Shown here one piece after another: positions 32,897 to 40,821 of a stretch of DNA of 64,000 nt (positions within the stretch are counted from its first letter, which is position 1; each line of letters starts with the position of its first letter). The notes beneath the pieces were generated by a model that searched no databases, was not told where the DNA came from, and saw only the letters and a list, made by a program, of their open reading frames with translations. This DNA is from Actinoplanes aureus (lineage in GTDB: Bacteria; Actinomycetota; Actinomycetes; Mycobacteriales; Micromonosporaceae). The DNA is taken from the NCBI RefSeq assembly GCF_015704865.1, contig NZ_JADQTO010000009.1, forward strand, positions 1-64,000. The letters run 5' to 3'. Made by a program: the position numbers and the translations under genes.

Positions 32897-34206
32897 TGCA
32901 TCACCTGAGACTGGGCGGCGCTCCACCGCTTGTTCAGGTCGGCGAAGTACGACTCCTTGTCGCCCTTGGCGGCACCGCGGGCGATGTCGACCAGCTTCTG
33001 CCGGTAGATGTCACCCTTCAGATCGATCTCCGACTCCTTGATGATCTCGTCCTCTTTGCCGGCGTTGGTGGTCGCCGCCGGAACCTCCATCAGCTCGACG
33101 CCGGTGGCGGTGAAGTCCTGCAGCCCCTTGGGCAGCTGCTGGTCCACGGCCGGCGGGATGGCCTGCTGGTCCGCGGCGAAGCCGGACTCGTTGACGAACC
33201 AGTCCAGCCAGGCCCGTGCGGTCGCCTTGTTCTTGGAGTTCTTGCTGACGGCGGCCAGTTTGTCGCCGTCGATGGCGGCGTGGAACTTGCCACCGGTCTG
33301 GTAGGGGAACGGCCAGAAGGCGATGTCCTCGGGGTTCGCCTTGGCGGCCTTGGCGGCGTCCTGCATCTGCGGGACGGCCCACGAGCCGAGCAGCATGGTG
33401 GCGACCTTGCCGGTGGCGATCATCGGCTTGGAGCCTTCCCAGTTGGTCGTCAGCGGGTCCTTCTCGCTGAGCTTCTGGTTCACCACGTCGTACAGCAGGC
33501 TGTCGGTGAGGTACTGGATCTTGCCGGGCTGCCAGGGCTCGGCGTCGGCCGGGAAGGTGTCGTTGATCTTGGGATCGGCGAGGACGGCGCGGTGGTTGTT
33601 CCACTCGCTCAGCGGCCAGCCGTCCTTGTAGTTGGTGTAGTACGGGATCGCGTCGGTCTTGTCGGCGATCGCCTTGAGCCCGGCCAGGAACTCCTCCGGC
33701 GTCTTCGGTGGCGCGGTGACCCCGGCCTCGGCCCAGATCCGCTTGTTGATGACGAAGCCCTTGGCGATGCCGCCCAGCGACAGTCCGTACCCCTTGCCCT
33801 CGTACACCCCCGGGTCGATGAACCGGTACTTCGCCTTGAGCTCGTCGACGGTGCCCAGCGGCTCGAAGAACTGGCTGTACTGGTCGATGGCGACCACGCT
33901 CGGGATCAGCAGCACGTCGCCGTAGTCACCGCTGCCGAGCTGGGTGGTGACGTCCTCCTCGTAGTTCGTCACGCCCTCGAAGGTGACCTTCGTACCGGGG
34001 TACTTGGCCTCGAACTTCTTGGCGTACTCCGGCAGCTTCGTGGTGACCAGGTCGGTCCGGTTCGTCAGGACGGTGATGTTGCCCTTGACGTCGCCGGAGA
34101 AGTCGCCGGTCGTTCCGGTGTCCTCGCCCGCACCGCCGGTGCAGCCGGTCACCAGAGCGAGTGCCGCAACCGCACCGACACCGAGGAGATGCCTTCTATT
34201 GATCAT
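32893..34206 (-). CDS. Sugar-binding lipoprotein of ABC transporter
   Basis: A 437-residue protein with lipoprotein signal: INRRHLLGVGAVAALALVTG followed by the lipid-modified cysteine. The mature part is a family 1 solute-binding protein (NITVLTNRTDLVTTKLPEYA, KYPGTKVTFEGVTNYEEDV, KVATMLLGSWAVPQMQDAAK). It captures oligosaccharides at the outer face of the membrane. It is the first gene of the unit SBP - MalF - MalG - GH2 - GH5, all joined by 4-nt overlaps. Clustering with beta-mannosidase and mannanase suggests manno-oligosaccharides. The promoter region has the palindrome shared with the GH26 gene. Confidence 0.92.
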   Translation of the reverse strand: MINRRHLLGVGAVAALALVTGCTGGAGEDTGTTGDFSGDVKGNITVLTNRTDLVTTKLPEYAKKFEAKYPGTKVTFEGVTNYEEDVTTQLGSGDYGDVLLIPSVVAIDQYSQFFEPLGTVDELKAKYRFIDPGVYEGKGYGLSLGGIAKGFVINKRIWAEAGVTAPPKTPEEFLAGLKAIADKTDAIPYYTNYKDGWPLSEWNNHRAVLADPKINDTFPADAEPWQPGKIQYLTDSLLYDVVNQKLSEKDPLTTNWEGSKPMIATGKVATMLLGSWAVPQMQDAAKAAKANPEDIAFWPFPYQTGGKFHAAIDGDKLAAVSKNSKNKATARAWLDWFVNESGFAADQQAIPPAVDQQLPKGLQDFTATGVELMEVPAATTNAGKEDEIIKESEIDLKGDIYRQKLVDIARGAAKGDKESYFADLNKRWSAAQSQVMQ

Positions 34207-34265
34207 CGCGTACCTGTCCTGATCGGCTCGATGAGGGCGGATGCGTCACCGCCCGTTGAGCGCAA

Positions 34266-34313
34266 AGCATGGTGTGGCGTTACGGCGCTGTCAAGGTTAG
34301 ATTACTAATTTAA
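34266..34313 (-). promoter_or_regulatory. Operator and promoter of the mannan transporter operon
   Basis: On the minus strand: TTAAATTAGTAATCTAA (34297-34313; 7 of 8 arm positions symmetric), two bases, TTGACA (34289-34294), 17 nt, CATGCT (34266-34271). This repeats the GH26 promoter layout base for base at the key elements. The site is also 128 nt upstream of the ROK regulator, which may therefore be autoregulated. Confidence 0.72.
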
Positions 34314-34440
34314 TTGATGCTGCCGCAGGTCACGGCACTGCTAACCGAGCTGGTCGGGATTCGAAGATCATTAAGGGACGGGTACGGTAACGGCCGGGCG
34401 GAGTCGCCGCTCACAGCACGAAGCGGAGACAACGACCGCC

Positions 34441-35592
34441 ATGGCACGTCGAGAAACGCCCGCGGCAGGGCCGGGAAGCCGCGCCCTGATCGTCGATGTC
34501 GTCCGTTCCGCGGTGACCATCAGCCGCGGCGAACTGGCCGACCTGACCGGGCTCACCCAGCCGTCCATCTCCAACATCGTGCGCGACCTCATCGCCGACG
34601 GCATCATCCACGAGATCGGCTCGGCCGGATCGGCCCACGGCCGGCCCCGCAAGCTCATCGCCATCAACCCGGGCAACCGGTTCGGCGTCGGATTCCACCT
34701 CGGACCGGACACCGTCACCTGCGTGGCGATCGATCTCACCGGCGGAGTGGTCGGCCGCGAGGTCGTACCCCGGCTCCCGGACGAGATCTGGCCGGCCGAG
34801 CGGCTCGCCGCGCGATTCGAGGACTTCACCGAGTGCCTGGACCTGTCCCGGGACCGCGTCGAGGGTCTCGCGATCGTGGCGCCGGCCTCCGCACCCGAAC
34901 TGAGCGAGCTGCGCCCCGAACTGATGGAGCGCATCGGCGTACCGGTGCTGGTGGAGAACGACGCCGCGGCCGCGGCGCTCGGCGAGTTCTGGAGCCGCCG
35001 GGTGTCCCGCGACCAGTCGTTCGCATCCGTCTACCTGTCCACCGGGATCGGCGCCGGGCTGGTCTTCGGCGGCGCGCTGTTCCGCGGGGCGAACTCCGGC
35101 GCCGGCGAACTCGGCCACATGTCCATCCGCTTCGACGGGCGCCCGTGCCCATGCGGCAGCCTCGGTTGCGTCCAGCAGTACGCGTCCACGAGCGCCACGG
35201 TGAAGGCCGCGCGCGAAGACCCGGAACTACGGGCACGACTGCCCCTGGACGGCACCGAATCGAGCGCCTATGACGCGATCGCCCGGGCCGCCGTGAACGG
35301 CGATCCGGCCGCGTGCGCGGTCCTGGAGCAGGCGGCCGACTACCTCGGCATGGCCGTCACCTCCATGGTCAACGTCCTGGACCTCGGCCGTCTGGTGCTC
35401 ACCGGACCCGGCGTCGCGCTGGCCGGCTCGGTCTACGCCCGCCGGTTGCGCGCTCACCTCGGCCGGACCGCGCACTCCCGGCAGCGCCACGGCCTGTCCG
35501 TGGAACTCTCCGCACAGCCACGCGACGCGGCAAGCATCGGCGCCGCCGTACTCGTGGTCCAGGCCGCCGTCGCTCCCGGCCACACGGGATAG
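34441..35592 (+). CDS. ROK-family transcriptional regulator
   Basis: A 383-residue protein. The N-terminal winged helix reads TISRGELADLTGLTQPSISN, IVRDLIADGIIHEIG. The ROK domain follows with VENDAAAAALGEFW, YLSTGIGAGLVFGG, GELGHMSIRFDGRPCPCGSL and GCVQQYAS, giving the ROK zinc site (H...CxCGxxGC). The usual kinase ATP-binding DxGxT pattern is not clear, in line with a regulator rather than a glucokinase. ROK repressors typically bind AT-rich palindromes and respond to sugars. It is divergent from the mannan transport operon, and I infer that it controls both palindrome-bearing promoters, with mannose or a manno-oligosaccharide as likely inducer. Confidence 0.92.
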   Translation: MARRETPAAGPGSRALIVDVVRSAVTISRGELADLTGLTQPSISNIVRDLIADGIIHEIGSAGSAHGRPRKLIAINPGNRFGVGFHLGPDTVTCVAIDLTGGVVGREVVPRLPDEIWPAERLAARFEDFTECLDLSRDRVEGLAIVAPASAPELSELRPELMERIGVPVLVENDAAAAALGEFWSRRVSRDQSFASVYLSTGIGAGLVFGGALFRGANSGAGELGHMSIRFDGRPCPCGSLGCVQQYASTSATVKAAREDPELRARLPLDGTESSAYDAIARAAVNGDPAACAVLEQAADYLGMAVTSMVNVLDLGRLVLTGPGVALAGSVYARRLRAHLGRTAHSRQRHGLSVELSAQPRDAASIGAAVLVVQAAVAPGHTG

Positions 35593-35733
35593 CAGCTTGC
35601 CCGGCTGTGGTACATCTTCGATTTTCGATCGGCGCACGGGGGTGGCCGATCTGCGCGGTGACGCCGCACCTGTTCGCCACTGTGCCGACCTGATCCTCCA
35701 TGCGCGGCCACGTACGCGTTAAAAGGGGGAAAG

Positions 35734-36774
35734 ATGACAAACGTCAAGAAGCTCGCACTCGCCGCGGCCTGCGCGGCCGGTGTCCTCGCCGGCCCCGCGC
35801 CGGCGGCGGCCGCACCGCCGGCCGTGACCGTGCTCCCGTTCAGCAGACCGGCCGATGTCGTCTCGACCGGCGACCGCGTCTTCATCAGCGGCGGCCGGGA
35901 CGCGTCGCAGATCGTGGTCACCGACGCGGCCGGCACGGTGACCGGCTCCCTCGACGGCCTTCCCGGACCCACCGACCTCCAGTTGAGCAACGACCGCCGG
36001 GTCCTGTTCGCCGCCCTGCCGGCGGCCAACGCCATCGCCGCCTTCGACACCGCGTCGCTGCAGGAGACAGCGCGCTACTCCACCGGCGCGGGCGCCTGCC
36101 CGTCCACCCTGGCCATCACCGGCCGCTACCTCTGGTTCGGATACGGCTGCGGCCAGTGGGACAGCAACATCGGCCGGGTCGACCTGCGCCGGCCGGCCGT
36201 GGCCACCGGCCTCGCCGGGCAGACCTTCTTCGTCCCGCCGCTACTCGCCGCCGCCCGCCTCAACCCGGGCGTCCTGCTGGTCGGCGAGCCCGACCCGTCC
36301 CCGTCACGACTGCTGGCGTACGACGTGGGCACCGGCGGCACGCTCACCCTGGTCGGCCCCCCGGCCGGCGTTCCCAACCACGAGTTCCTGGCGGACATCG
36401 CTCTCGACCCGGCCGGGGCGACGGCGTACACGGCCGCCGGGTTCCCGTACCTCGTGCAGGCGTTCGCGATGACCGACCTGACTCAGCCGGTTCGCACCTA
36501 CGACACCGGGCCGTACCCGGCCGCCGTCGAGCTCTCCCGCAACGGCCGGCGGATCGCCGCGGCGGCCCAGACGCCCACCGGTCCGCATCTGTTCGTCTTC
36601 GCCGTCAACGGTTCCGTGATCGCACAGACCGACCTGTTCGGACAGGCTCGGTACCTGGTCTCCGGCGGCCTGGCCTGGGCGCCGGACGGCCAGCGGCTCT
36701 ACGCCGTCACCTACAACGACGCCGACCCGGCCGTCCGGGCCGAACTGCACGTGTTCACCGTGTCGGCCGGCTGA
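35734..36774 (+). CDS. Secreted beta-propeller (YncE-like) protein
   Basis: A 346-residue protein with a signal peptide (TNVKKLALAAACAAGVLAGP, then AAAAPPA). The mature part is a repeat of blades: DVVSTGDRVFISGG, PTDLQLSNDRRVLFAALP, TLAITGRYLWFGYGCGQWD, IALDPAGATAYTAAGFPYLV, AVELSRNGRRIAAAAQTPTG and GLAWAPDGQRLYAVTYN. These look like seven propeller blades of the YncE/WD40-like kind. Such exported propellers bind ligands or surfaces; no enzyme motif is visible. AAGGGGGAAAG precedes the ATG, so translation should be good. It lies alone after the ROK gene. Confidence 0.75.
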   Translation: MTNVKKLALAAACAAGVLAGPAPAAAAPPAVTVLPFSRPADVVSTGDRVFISGGRDASQIVVTDAAGTVTGSLDGLPGPTDLQLSNDRRVLFAALPAANAIAAFDTASLQETARYSTGAGACPSTLAITGRYLWFGYGCGQWDSNIGRVDLRRPAVATGLAGQTFFVPPLLAAARLNPGVLLVGEPDPSPSRLLAYDVGTGGTLTLVGPPAGVPNHEFLADIALDPAGATAYTAAGFPYLVQAFAMTDLTQPVRTYDTGPYPAAVELSRNGRRIAAAAQTPTGPHLFVFAVNGSVIAQTDLFGQARYLVSGGLAWAPDGQRLYAVTYNDADPAVRAELHVFTVSAG

Positions 36775-36806
36775 GCCGACTCTAAAGCCGGCGGAGCTGC
36801 TGCCGT

Positions 36807-37880
36807 TCATCGAAAGCGCCTCCGCCGGCCGCGCCACCGCAACAACAGGGCGGCAAACCCCAAAAACAGGATCAAAACCACCAAAACCCACGCTACGGTA
36901 CGCCCTACGCCGGCCCCACGGCAGTCGTCCGCCGGATCATCGCGGGTGAGCGCACAGGTCATCATCGACGCACGCCTCGCGCCGTACTCACCGCGCAACG
37001 CGTCCCGGAGTTCCTGCCACTGATGACGCGTCTCGACGATGGCGCCGGTCACGGCCTTCTCGAAATTGCGGCCCACCTGGCCCCGCGGCGTTCCCGGGCT
37101 CGTCACACTGCCGCTGACCGGGTCGATCAGGCCGTTGTCCTTGTTGAGGGCGGCGTGCGTGACCCGCCGTTCGCAGTTGCCGACGCCGGGAACCCGGTCC
37201 TGCAACACGAAGCAACCCGTCGACAGGTCGTGCGGCACGCTTGGTGCGCCGGTGCCACGCAGGTCGAGGACGGGGCTCGGCGCCGGCCGGTTCAGCCCGG
37301 GCGGATTGTCGGCGCCGATCGGACGGGCCGGATCCGCCTCGTCGGCCCAGGAACTGTGCGCGTAGAAGTCCTGCACACCGTGCAGGGCGCGCCCGAAGCT
37401 CTCCAGGGCCGTGCACTTGGCACGGGACTCGCCGTGCTCCTCCAGGCGGCAGGCGGTGTCGAGGCGTGCCTCGGCGGCGATGACCCCGCCCTGCTCGTCG
37501 AGCAGGGCACCGGCGTTGCGGACCGCTTCCTGGAACCGGCGGCGCAGGTGGGCGACGCAGTCGCCGATCGTCGCCGTGGCCTGGTCGCGGGTGCGTGGAT
37601 AGTCGCCGGCCAGGAAGTCGGCGTCGTCGCAGTGCGCGGCCGGAACGCTCACCTCGGTGCGGTCGGGCGCCCCGACCGCACCGAATCCCCTACCGTCGCC
37701 GGCCAGCTGGTCCATCGACACCGGCTGGAAGCAGCCGGCGTCCGGTCCGCGGCCGGCCGGGCAGGCGAGCGCCGCACGGGTGATCCGTTCGTGCTCGCGA
37801 TGCTGTCCCCCGCCCTCGATCGTTCCGAACCCCGGCAGGAGCAGCGATACGAGCAGTACGGCCCCGGCTCTTGCCGGCAT
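36807..37880 (-). CDS. Membrane-anchored CinY/Het-C-like protein
   Basis: A 357-residue protein when started at ATG 37880 (GGAG 5 nt upstream). A signal peptide (ARAGAVLLVSLLLPGFG) leads to an extracellular domain, and a C-terminal helix (TVAWVLVVLILFLGFAALLL) with a basic tail anchors it. HREHERITRAALAC near the start and FGRALHGVQDFYAHSSWADE in the middle resemble the histidine/aspartate motifs of Het-C and zinc-dependent phospholipase C-like proteins. There are about ten cysteines, probably as disulfides. Relatives named CinY occur in actinobacteria; lipase activity is inferred, not shown. Confidence 0.6.
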   Translation of the reverse strand: MPARAGAVLLVSLLLPGFGTIEGGGQHREHERITRAALACPAGRGPDAGCFQPVSMDQLAGDGRGFGAVGAPDRTEVSVPAAHCDDADFLAGDYPRTRDQATATIGDCVAHLRRRFQEAVRNAGALLDEQGGVIAAEARLDTACRLEEHGESRAKCTALESFGRALHGVQDFYAHSSWADEADPARPIGADNPPGLNRPAPSPVLDLRGTGAPSVPHDLSTGCFVLQDRVPGVGNCERRVTHAALNKDNGLIDPVSGSVTSPGTPRGQVGRNFEKAVTGAIVETRHQWQELRDALRGEYGARRASMMTCALTRDDPADDCRGAGVGRTVAWVLVVLILFLGFAALLLRWRGRRRRFR

Positions 37881-37988
37881 CCTCGCTCCGCCCATGCCGC
37901 GACTCCGTCCGATGCGTGCTCGGGGCGCGCTGACCCGGTAAGCCTTCTCCGGTGCGCCCCGGCATGCCTCATCCGCCGCGGATGGGCC

Positions 37989-38459
37989 TCAGCCTTCGAC
38001 GCGTCCCGGTGTCCAGCCGCAGACGTCGCTCAGGCGGCCGCGCCACAGCCGGCCTGGTCCGGTCGTGGCCTGACCGGGGCGGGAGATGCGGGCGTTGCGC
38101 AGGTGGATGTACTTGGTCGGGGCGGACAACGCCTGGTACTGGCGGTACGAGATCTCCTCGCCGATATCCCGGCTCTTCACGGCGGCGTGGGCGAGGTCGG
38201 ACTGCTCCTTCACGTACTCGGCCATGCCGACGTAGTAGGCGTCCTCGTGGTCGTTGAGTTCACTGAGCTCGGCGAACCACTGCCACTGCGGGATGAGCTC
38301 ACCGTCCACGACGAGACCGCCCACGGTCAGGGTGAACGGTGTGCCGGGATCGACGTACTCGACGAGCTGATCCGTGAGTGAGACGTAGTTGGCAAGTACG
38401 CCGTCCGGCTCGGACCAGTCGGAGCGGAGGGCGCGGATGTCCAGCATCGGATCAGACAT
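37989..38459 (-). CDS. Hypothetical protein with a weak GvpU resemblance
   Basis: A 156-residue protein. TPFTLTVGGLVVDGELIPQW near residue 40 recalls the beta-rich core of the gas-vesicle accessory protein GvpU, but no other gas-vesicle gene is nearby, so I would not use that name. The middle is helical (EYVKEQSDLAHAAVKSRDIG), and KYIHLRNARISRPG precedes a loose C-terminal tail. ATG 38459 has only GGGG 2 nt upstream. It is monocistronic in view. The function is unknown. Confidence 0.5.
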   Translation of the reverse strand: MSDPMLDIRALRSDWSEPDGVLANYVSLTDQLVEYVDPGTPFTLTVGGLVVDGELIPQWQWFAELSELNDHEDAYYVGMAEYVKEQSDLAHAAVKSRDIGEEISYRQYQALSAPTKYIHLRNARISRPGQATTGPGRLWRGRLSDVCGWTPGRVEG

Positions 38460-38523
38460 ATCCCCAATCTAGGGCAGCGGCCGCCCGCCTGATCGCCTCT
38501 TCGCGCAGGTCAGACCCTTCCGG

Positions 38524-39954
38524 TCAGGAACCGGCCATCACCCAGCGGCCGCGGCCCTGCTTCTTCGCCTCGTACATCGCCATGTCGGCGGTGCGCAGCA
38601 CGTCGCCGTCCTGGGCCGGCGCGTCCGGGCCGTACGCCGCGATGCCCACGCTCGCGCCGACGTCCAGCACCTCGCCGCGGAACGGGATGGGCTGGGCCAC
38701 GCCGGCGAGCACCCGCTCGGCGAGCCGGACCGCCTCCGCCTGCGGCAGGTTCGGGCAGAGGAGCACGAACTCGTCGCCGCCGAGGCGTACCACCAGGTCG
38801 GTGTCGCGTACCGCGGCGGACAGCCGCTGTGCCACGGTGGCCAGCACCAGGTCTCCGGCCTCGTGCCCGTGGCTGTCGTTGACCTGCTTGAACCCGTCGA
38901 GGTCGAGGTAGAGCACGGCGACCGGAGCGGAGCGCCGCGGCATGACTCGTTCCAGTTCGGTGGTGAGCACCGCCCGGTTGGCCAGACCGGTGAGGGGGTC
39001 GTGCCGGGCCTGGTAGGCCAGCTGGGCCTGGGCCTTCTCCTGCTCCCGGACGGCGAAGGTGAACCGGGTGAGCACGAATCCGGTGCTCAGCGCGGTGGCG
39101 ACCAGCGCGACGACCGCGTTGCGCTCGAGTCCGGACTGGAACAGCGTCAGCGTCGGCGCGGTCAGGAAGGCCAGCCCGAGGAAGAGGACCCGGGACGGGT
39201 GCAGCACGTTGACCTCGTGGCCGGCACGTGTCAGCTCGGCCCGCCGCGGGTGCAGGCAGGCCGCGATGATCAGCGCGTTGCCGAGCATGATCAGCGGCCC
39301 GATCTTGGACACCAGGCTGTAGTCGAGGAAGTACGGCAGCACGTTGTAGGAGATGTCGATCGCCAGGTACAGCACCACGGCGCCGAACAGCAGGCGGGTC
39401 GGTGCGGTGCGGTCGCCGGGTGACAGCGCGATGAACAGCACCGCGGCCAGCAGCACGACGTCGGCGATCGGATACAACGCCGGCACGATCACCTCGGCCG
39501 CCGTGTACCCCATACCGAGCGTCGGCATGATCAGGAACTGCCAGCTCGCCAGGCCGGCGGCCACGGTGAGGGTGAGCCCGTCGAGCACGGCACTGCGCAG
39601 CCGGCCGGGCGCGCGGCGCCGGGCCATCATGGTCAGGGCCACCGCCACCAGCGGGTAGCCGGCCAGCCAGAACGCGTCGGCGACGCCGACCGGAGGAACG
39701 CTGGACAGGTAGTAGTAGACGACTTCGATGATGTCGCCGGTCAGCCACAGCGTCTGGGCGATGGCGGTCAGCACCCACGGGCGGCGCTCCGGGCCCGGCG
39801 CCGTACGTCTGACCGCCAGCCACGCCATGGTGCACAGCGCCACGTAGGTGACGAGGTAGAGGACGTTGCCGAACGTCGTGTCGTACGTCGCGATCGACCC
39901 GGCCACGGCCGCAGTCGCGATGCCGAGCAAGAGCCAGGTCCCGCGGGATGTCAT
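38524..39954 (-). CDS. Membrane diguanylate cyclase (GGDEF)
   Basis: A 476-residue protein. The N-terminal 300 residues carry about eight to nine membrane helices (RGTWLLLGIATAAVAGSIAT, ADVVLLAAVLFIALSPGD, VSKIGPLIMLGNALIIAACL), a possible membrane sensor. The C-terminal GGDEF domain has ARHDPLTGLANRAVL, LYLDLDGFKQVNDSHGHE and VVRLGGDEFVLL, all active-site positions intact, and RDTD five residues before GGDEF as the product-inhibition I-site. It should make cyclic di-GMP from two GTP. No EAL domain is fused. AAGGT precedes ATG 39954. It stands alone. Confidence 0.9.
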   Translation of the reverse strand: MTSRGTWLLLGIATAAVAGSIATYDTTFGNVLYLVTYVALCTMAWLAVRRTAPGPERRPWVLTAIAQTLWLTGDIIEVVYYYLSSVPPVGVADAFWLAGYPLVAVALTMMARRRAPGRLRSAVLDGLTLTVAAGLASWQFLIMPTLGMGYTAAEVIVPALYPIADVVLLAAVLFIALSPGDRTAPTRLLFGAVVLYLAIDISYNVLPYFLDYSLVSKIGPLIMLGNALIIAACLHPRRAELTRAGHEVNVLHPSRVLFLGLAFLTAPTLTLFQSGLERNAVVALVATALSTGFVLTRFTFAVREQEKAQAQLAYQARHDPLTGLANRAVLTTELERVMPRRSAPVAVLYLDLDGFKQVNDSHGHEAGDLVLATVAQRLSAAVRDTDLVVRLGGDEFVLLCPNLPQAEAVRLAERVLAGVAQPIPFRGEVLDVGASVGIAAYGPDAPAQDGDVLRTADMAMYEAKKQGRGRWVMAGS

Positions 39955-40023
39955 GTGCAGACCTTCGGCCGGCGGCGGTCCGACCTGCGGCCGCCGCCCA
40001 GTGTGCTACGCCACACCGACGGG

Positions 40024-40308
40024 TCAGTGCGCCGTCCCATCCTCCGAGCTGATCAGTTCGGCGATCGCGGCGAAGAACGCGGCGATGCCGGGCCGGTTGG
40101 CACCCTTGGCCCGGGACGCGGCGAAGTCCTCCGGGCCCGCCCAGTACACGACGTCGAGCCACTCGTCGCCGGGCAACCGGACGAGGTGAGCGTCGAGGAA
40201 GCCGGCACGGTCGGCACGGAAGTCGGCGAGCATGGCGGGACGCGCGGCCAGCAGGTCGCCCGCGCGCTCCGGGTCCACCCGGAAGCGGGTCAGTTCAACG
40301 GTGGTCAT
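40024..40308 (-). CDS. ABM-domain (antibiotic biosynthesis monooxygenase-like) protein
   Basis: A 94-residue protein, TTVELTRFRVDPERAGDLLA to DVVYWAGPEDFAASRAKGAN, matching the short ferredoxin-like ABM/DUF fold, which dimerises into a beta barrel. Family members oxidise aromatic compounds without cofactor or simply bind them. ATG 40308 is preferred to an upstream in-frame ATG, since the latter would run into the operator. It is divergent from a MarR regulator, with two palindromes between, so it is likely the regulated target. Confidence 0.7.
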   Translation of the reverse strand: MTTVELTRFRVDPERAGDLLAARPAMLADFRADRAGFLDAHLVRLPGDEWLDVVYWAGPEDFAASRAKGANRPGIAAFFAAIAELISSEDGTAH

Positions 40309-40323
40309 ACCGCGGAGGATATA

Positions 40324-40354
40324 GTCCAATAACTGGACCGTCCAACAGTTGGAC
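40324..40354. promoter_or_regulatory. Two tandem palindromes, MarR-type operators
   Basis: GTCCAATAACTGGAC (40324-40338) and GTCCAACAGTTGGAC (40340-40354) are two 15-bp palindromes sharing GTCCAA/TGGAC arms, one base apart. They fill the gap between the ABM gene and the MarR gene and would allow two dimers to bind side by side. Confidence 0.8.
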
Positions 40355-40371
40355 TAAATCTGGAGGTGCGC

Positions 40372-40821
40372 GTGGTGCGACGTAGCGCACGCAAGACCGA
40401 GTCGCCCGATCTCGGCATCCTGGCGGCCCGGCTGCTGTTCGGGCTCCAGGCCGACCTGTTCCGCCGCGGGGCCGAGCTGGGCTTCGGCGACCTGCGACCC
40501 AAGCACGGCGCGGTGCTGGCGTACCTCGACGAGGACGGCCTGCGGCAGGCCGAGCTGACCCGGCTCGCCGGGCGGAACAAACAGACGATCGGCGCGATCC
40601 TCGACGAGCTGGAGAAGCTCGGGTACGTCACCCGGGTGCCCGACCCCGCCGACCGCCGGTCCCGGCTGATCCTCCCGACCGAACGGGGCCGGCAGTGGAT
40701 GGAGTTGTCCGACCGCATCGTCGCCGACATCGAGCGACGCCATGCCGAAGCTGTCGGCGCCGAGGAGTACGCCGCTTTCCTCCGGACCTTGACGGCCGTG
40801 ACCGGCGCTGTCAGACCTTAG
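40372..40821 (+). CDS. MarR-family transcriptional regulator
   Basis: A 149-residue winged-helix protein: DGLRQAELTRLAGRNKQTIG, AILDELEKLGYVTRVPDPAD, RRSRLILPTERG, i.e. recognition helix then wing with the DPADRRSR signature. GTG 40372 is chosen because GGAGG lies 5 nt upstream; GTG 40366 overlaps that site. It is divergent from the ABM-domain gene and probably represses both through the tandem palindromes. Its 3' end overlaps the convergent ltrA-like gene by 11 nt. Confidence 0.9.
   Translation: MVRRSARKTESPDLGILAARLLFGLQADLFRRGAELGFGDLRPKHGAVLAYLDEDGLRQAELTRLAGRNKQTIGAILDELEKLGYVTRVPDPADRRSRLILPTERGRQWMELSDRIVADIERRHAEAVGAEEYAAFLRTLTAVTGAVRP

Noticed and set aside
37989..38459. Gas vesicle protein GvpU
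   Set aside because: The resemblance is limited to one beta-rich phrase and no other gas-vesicle gene is present, so the name is not used.
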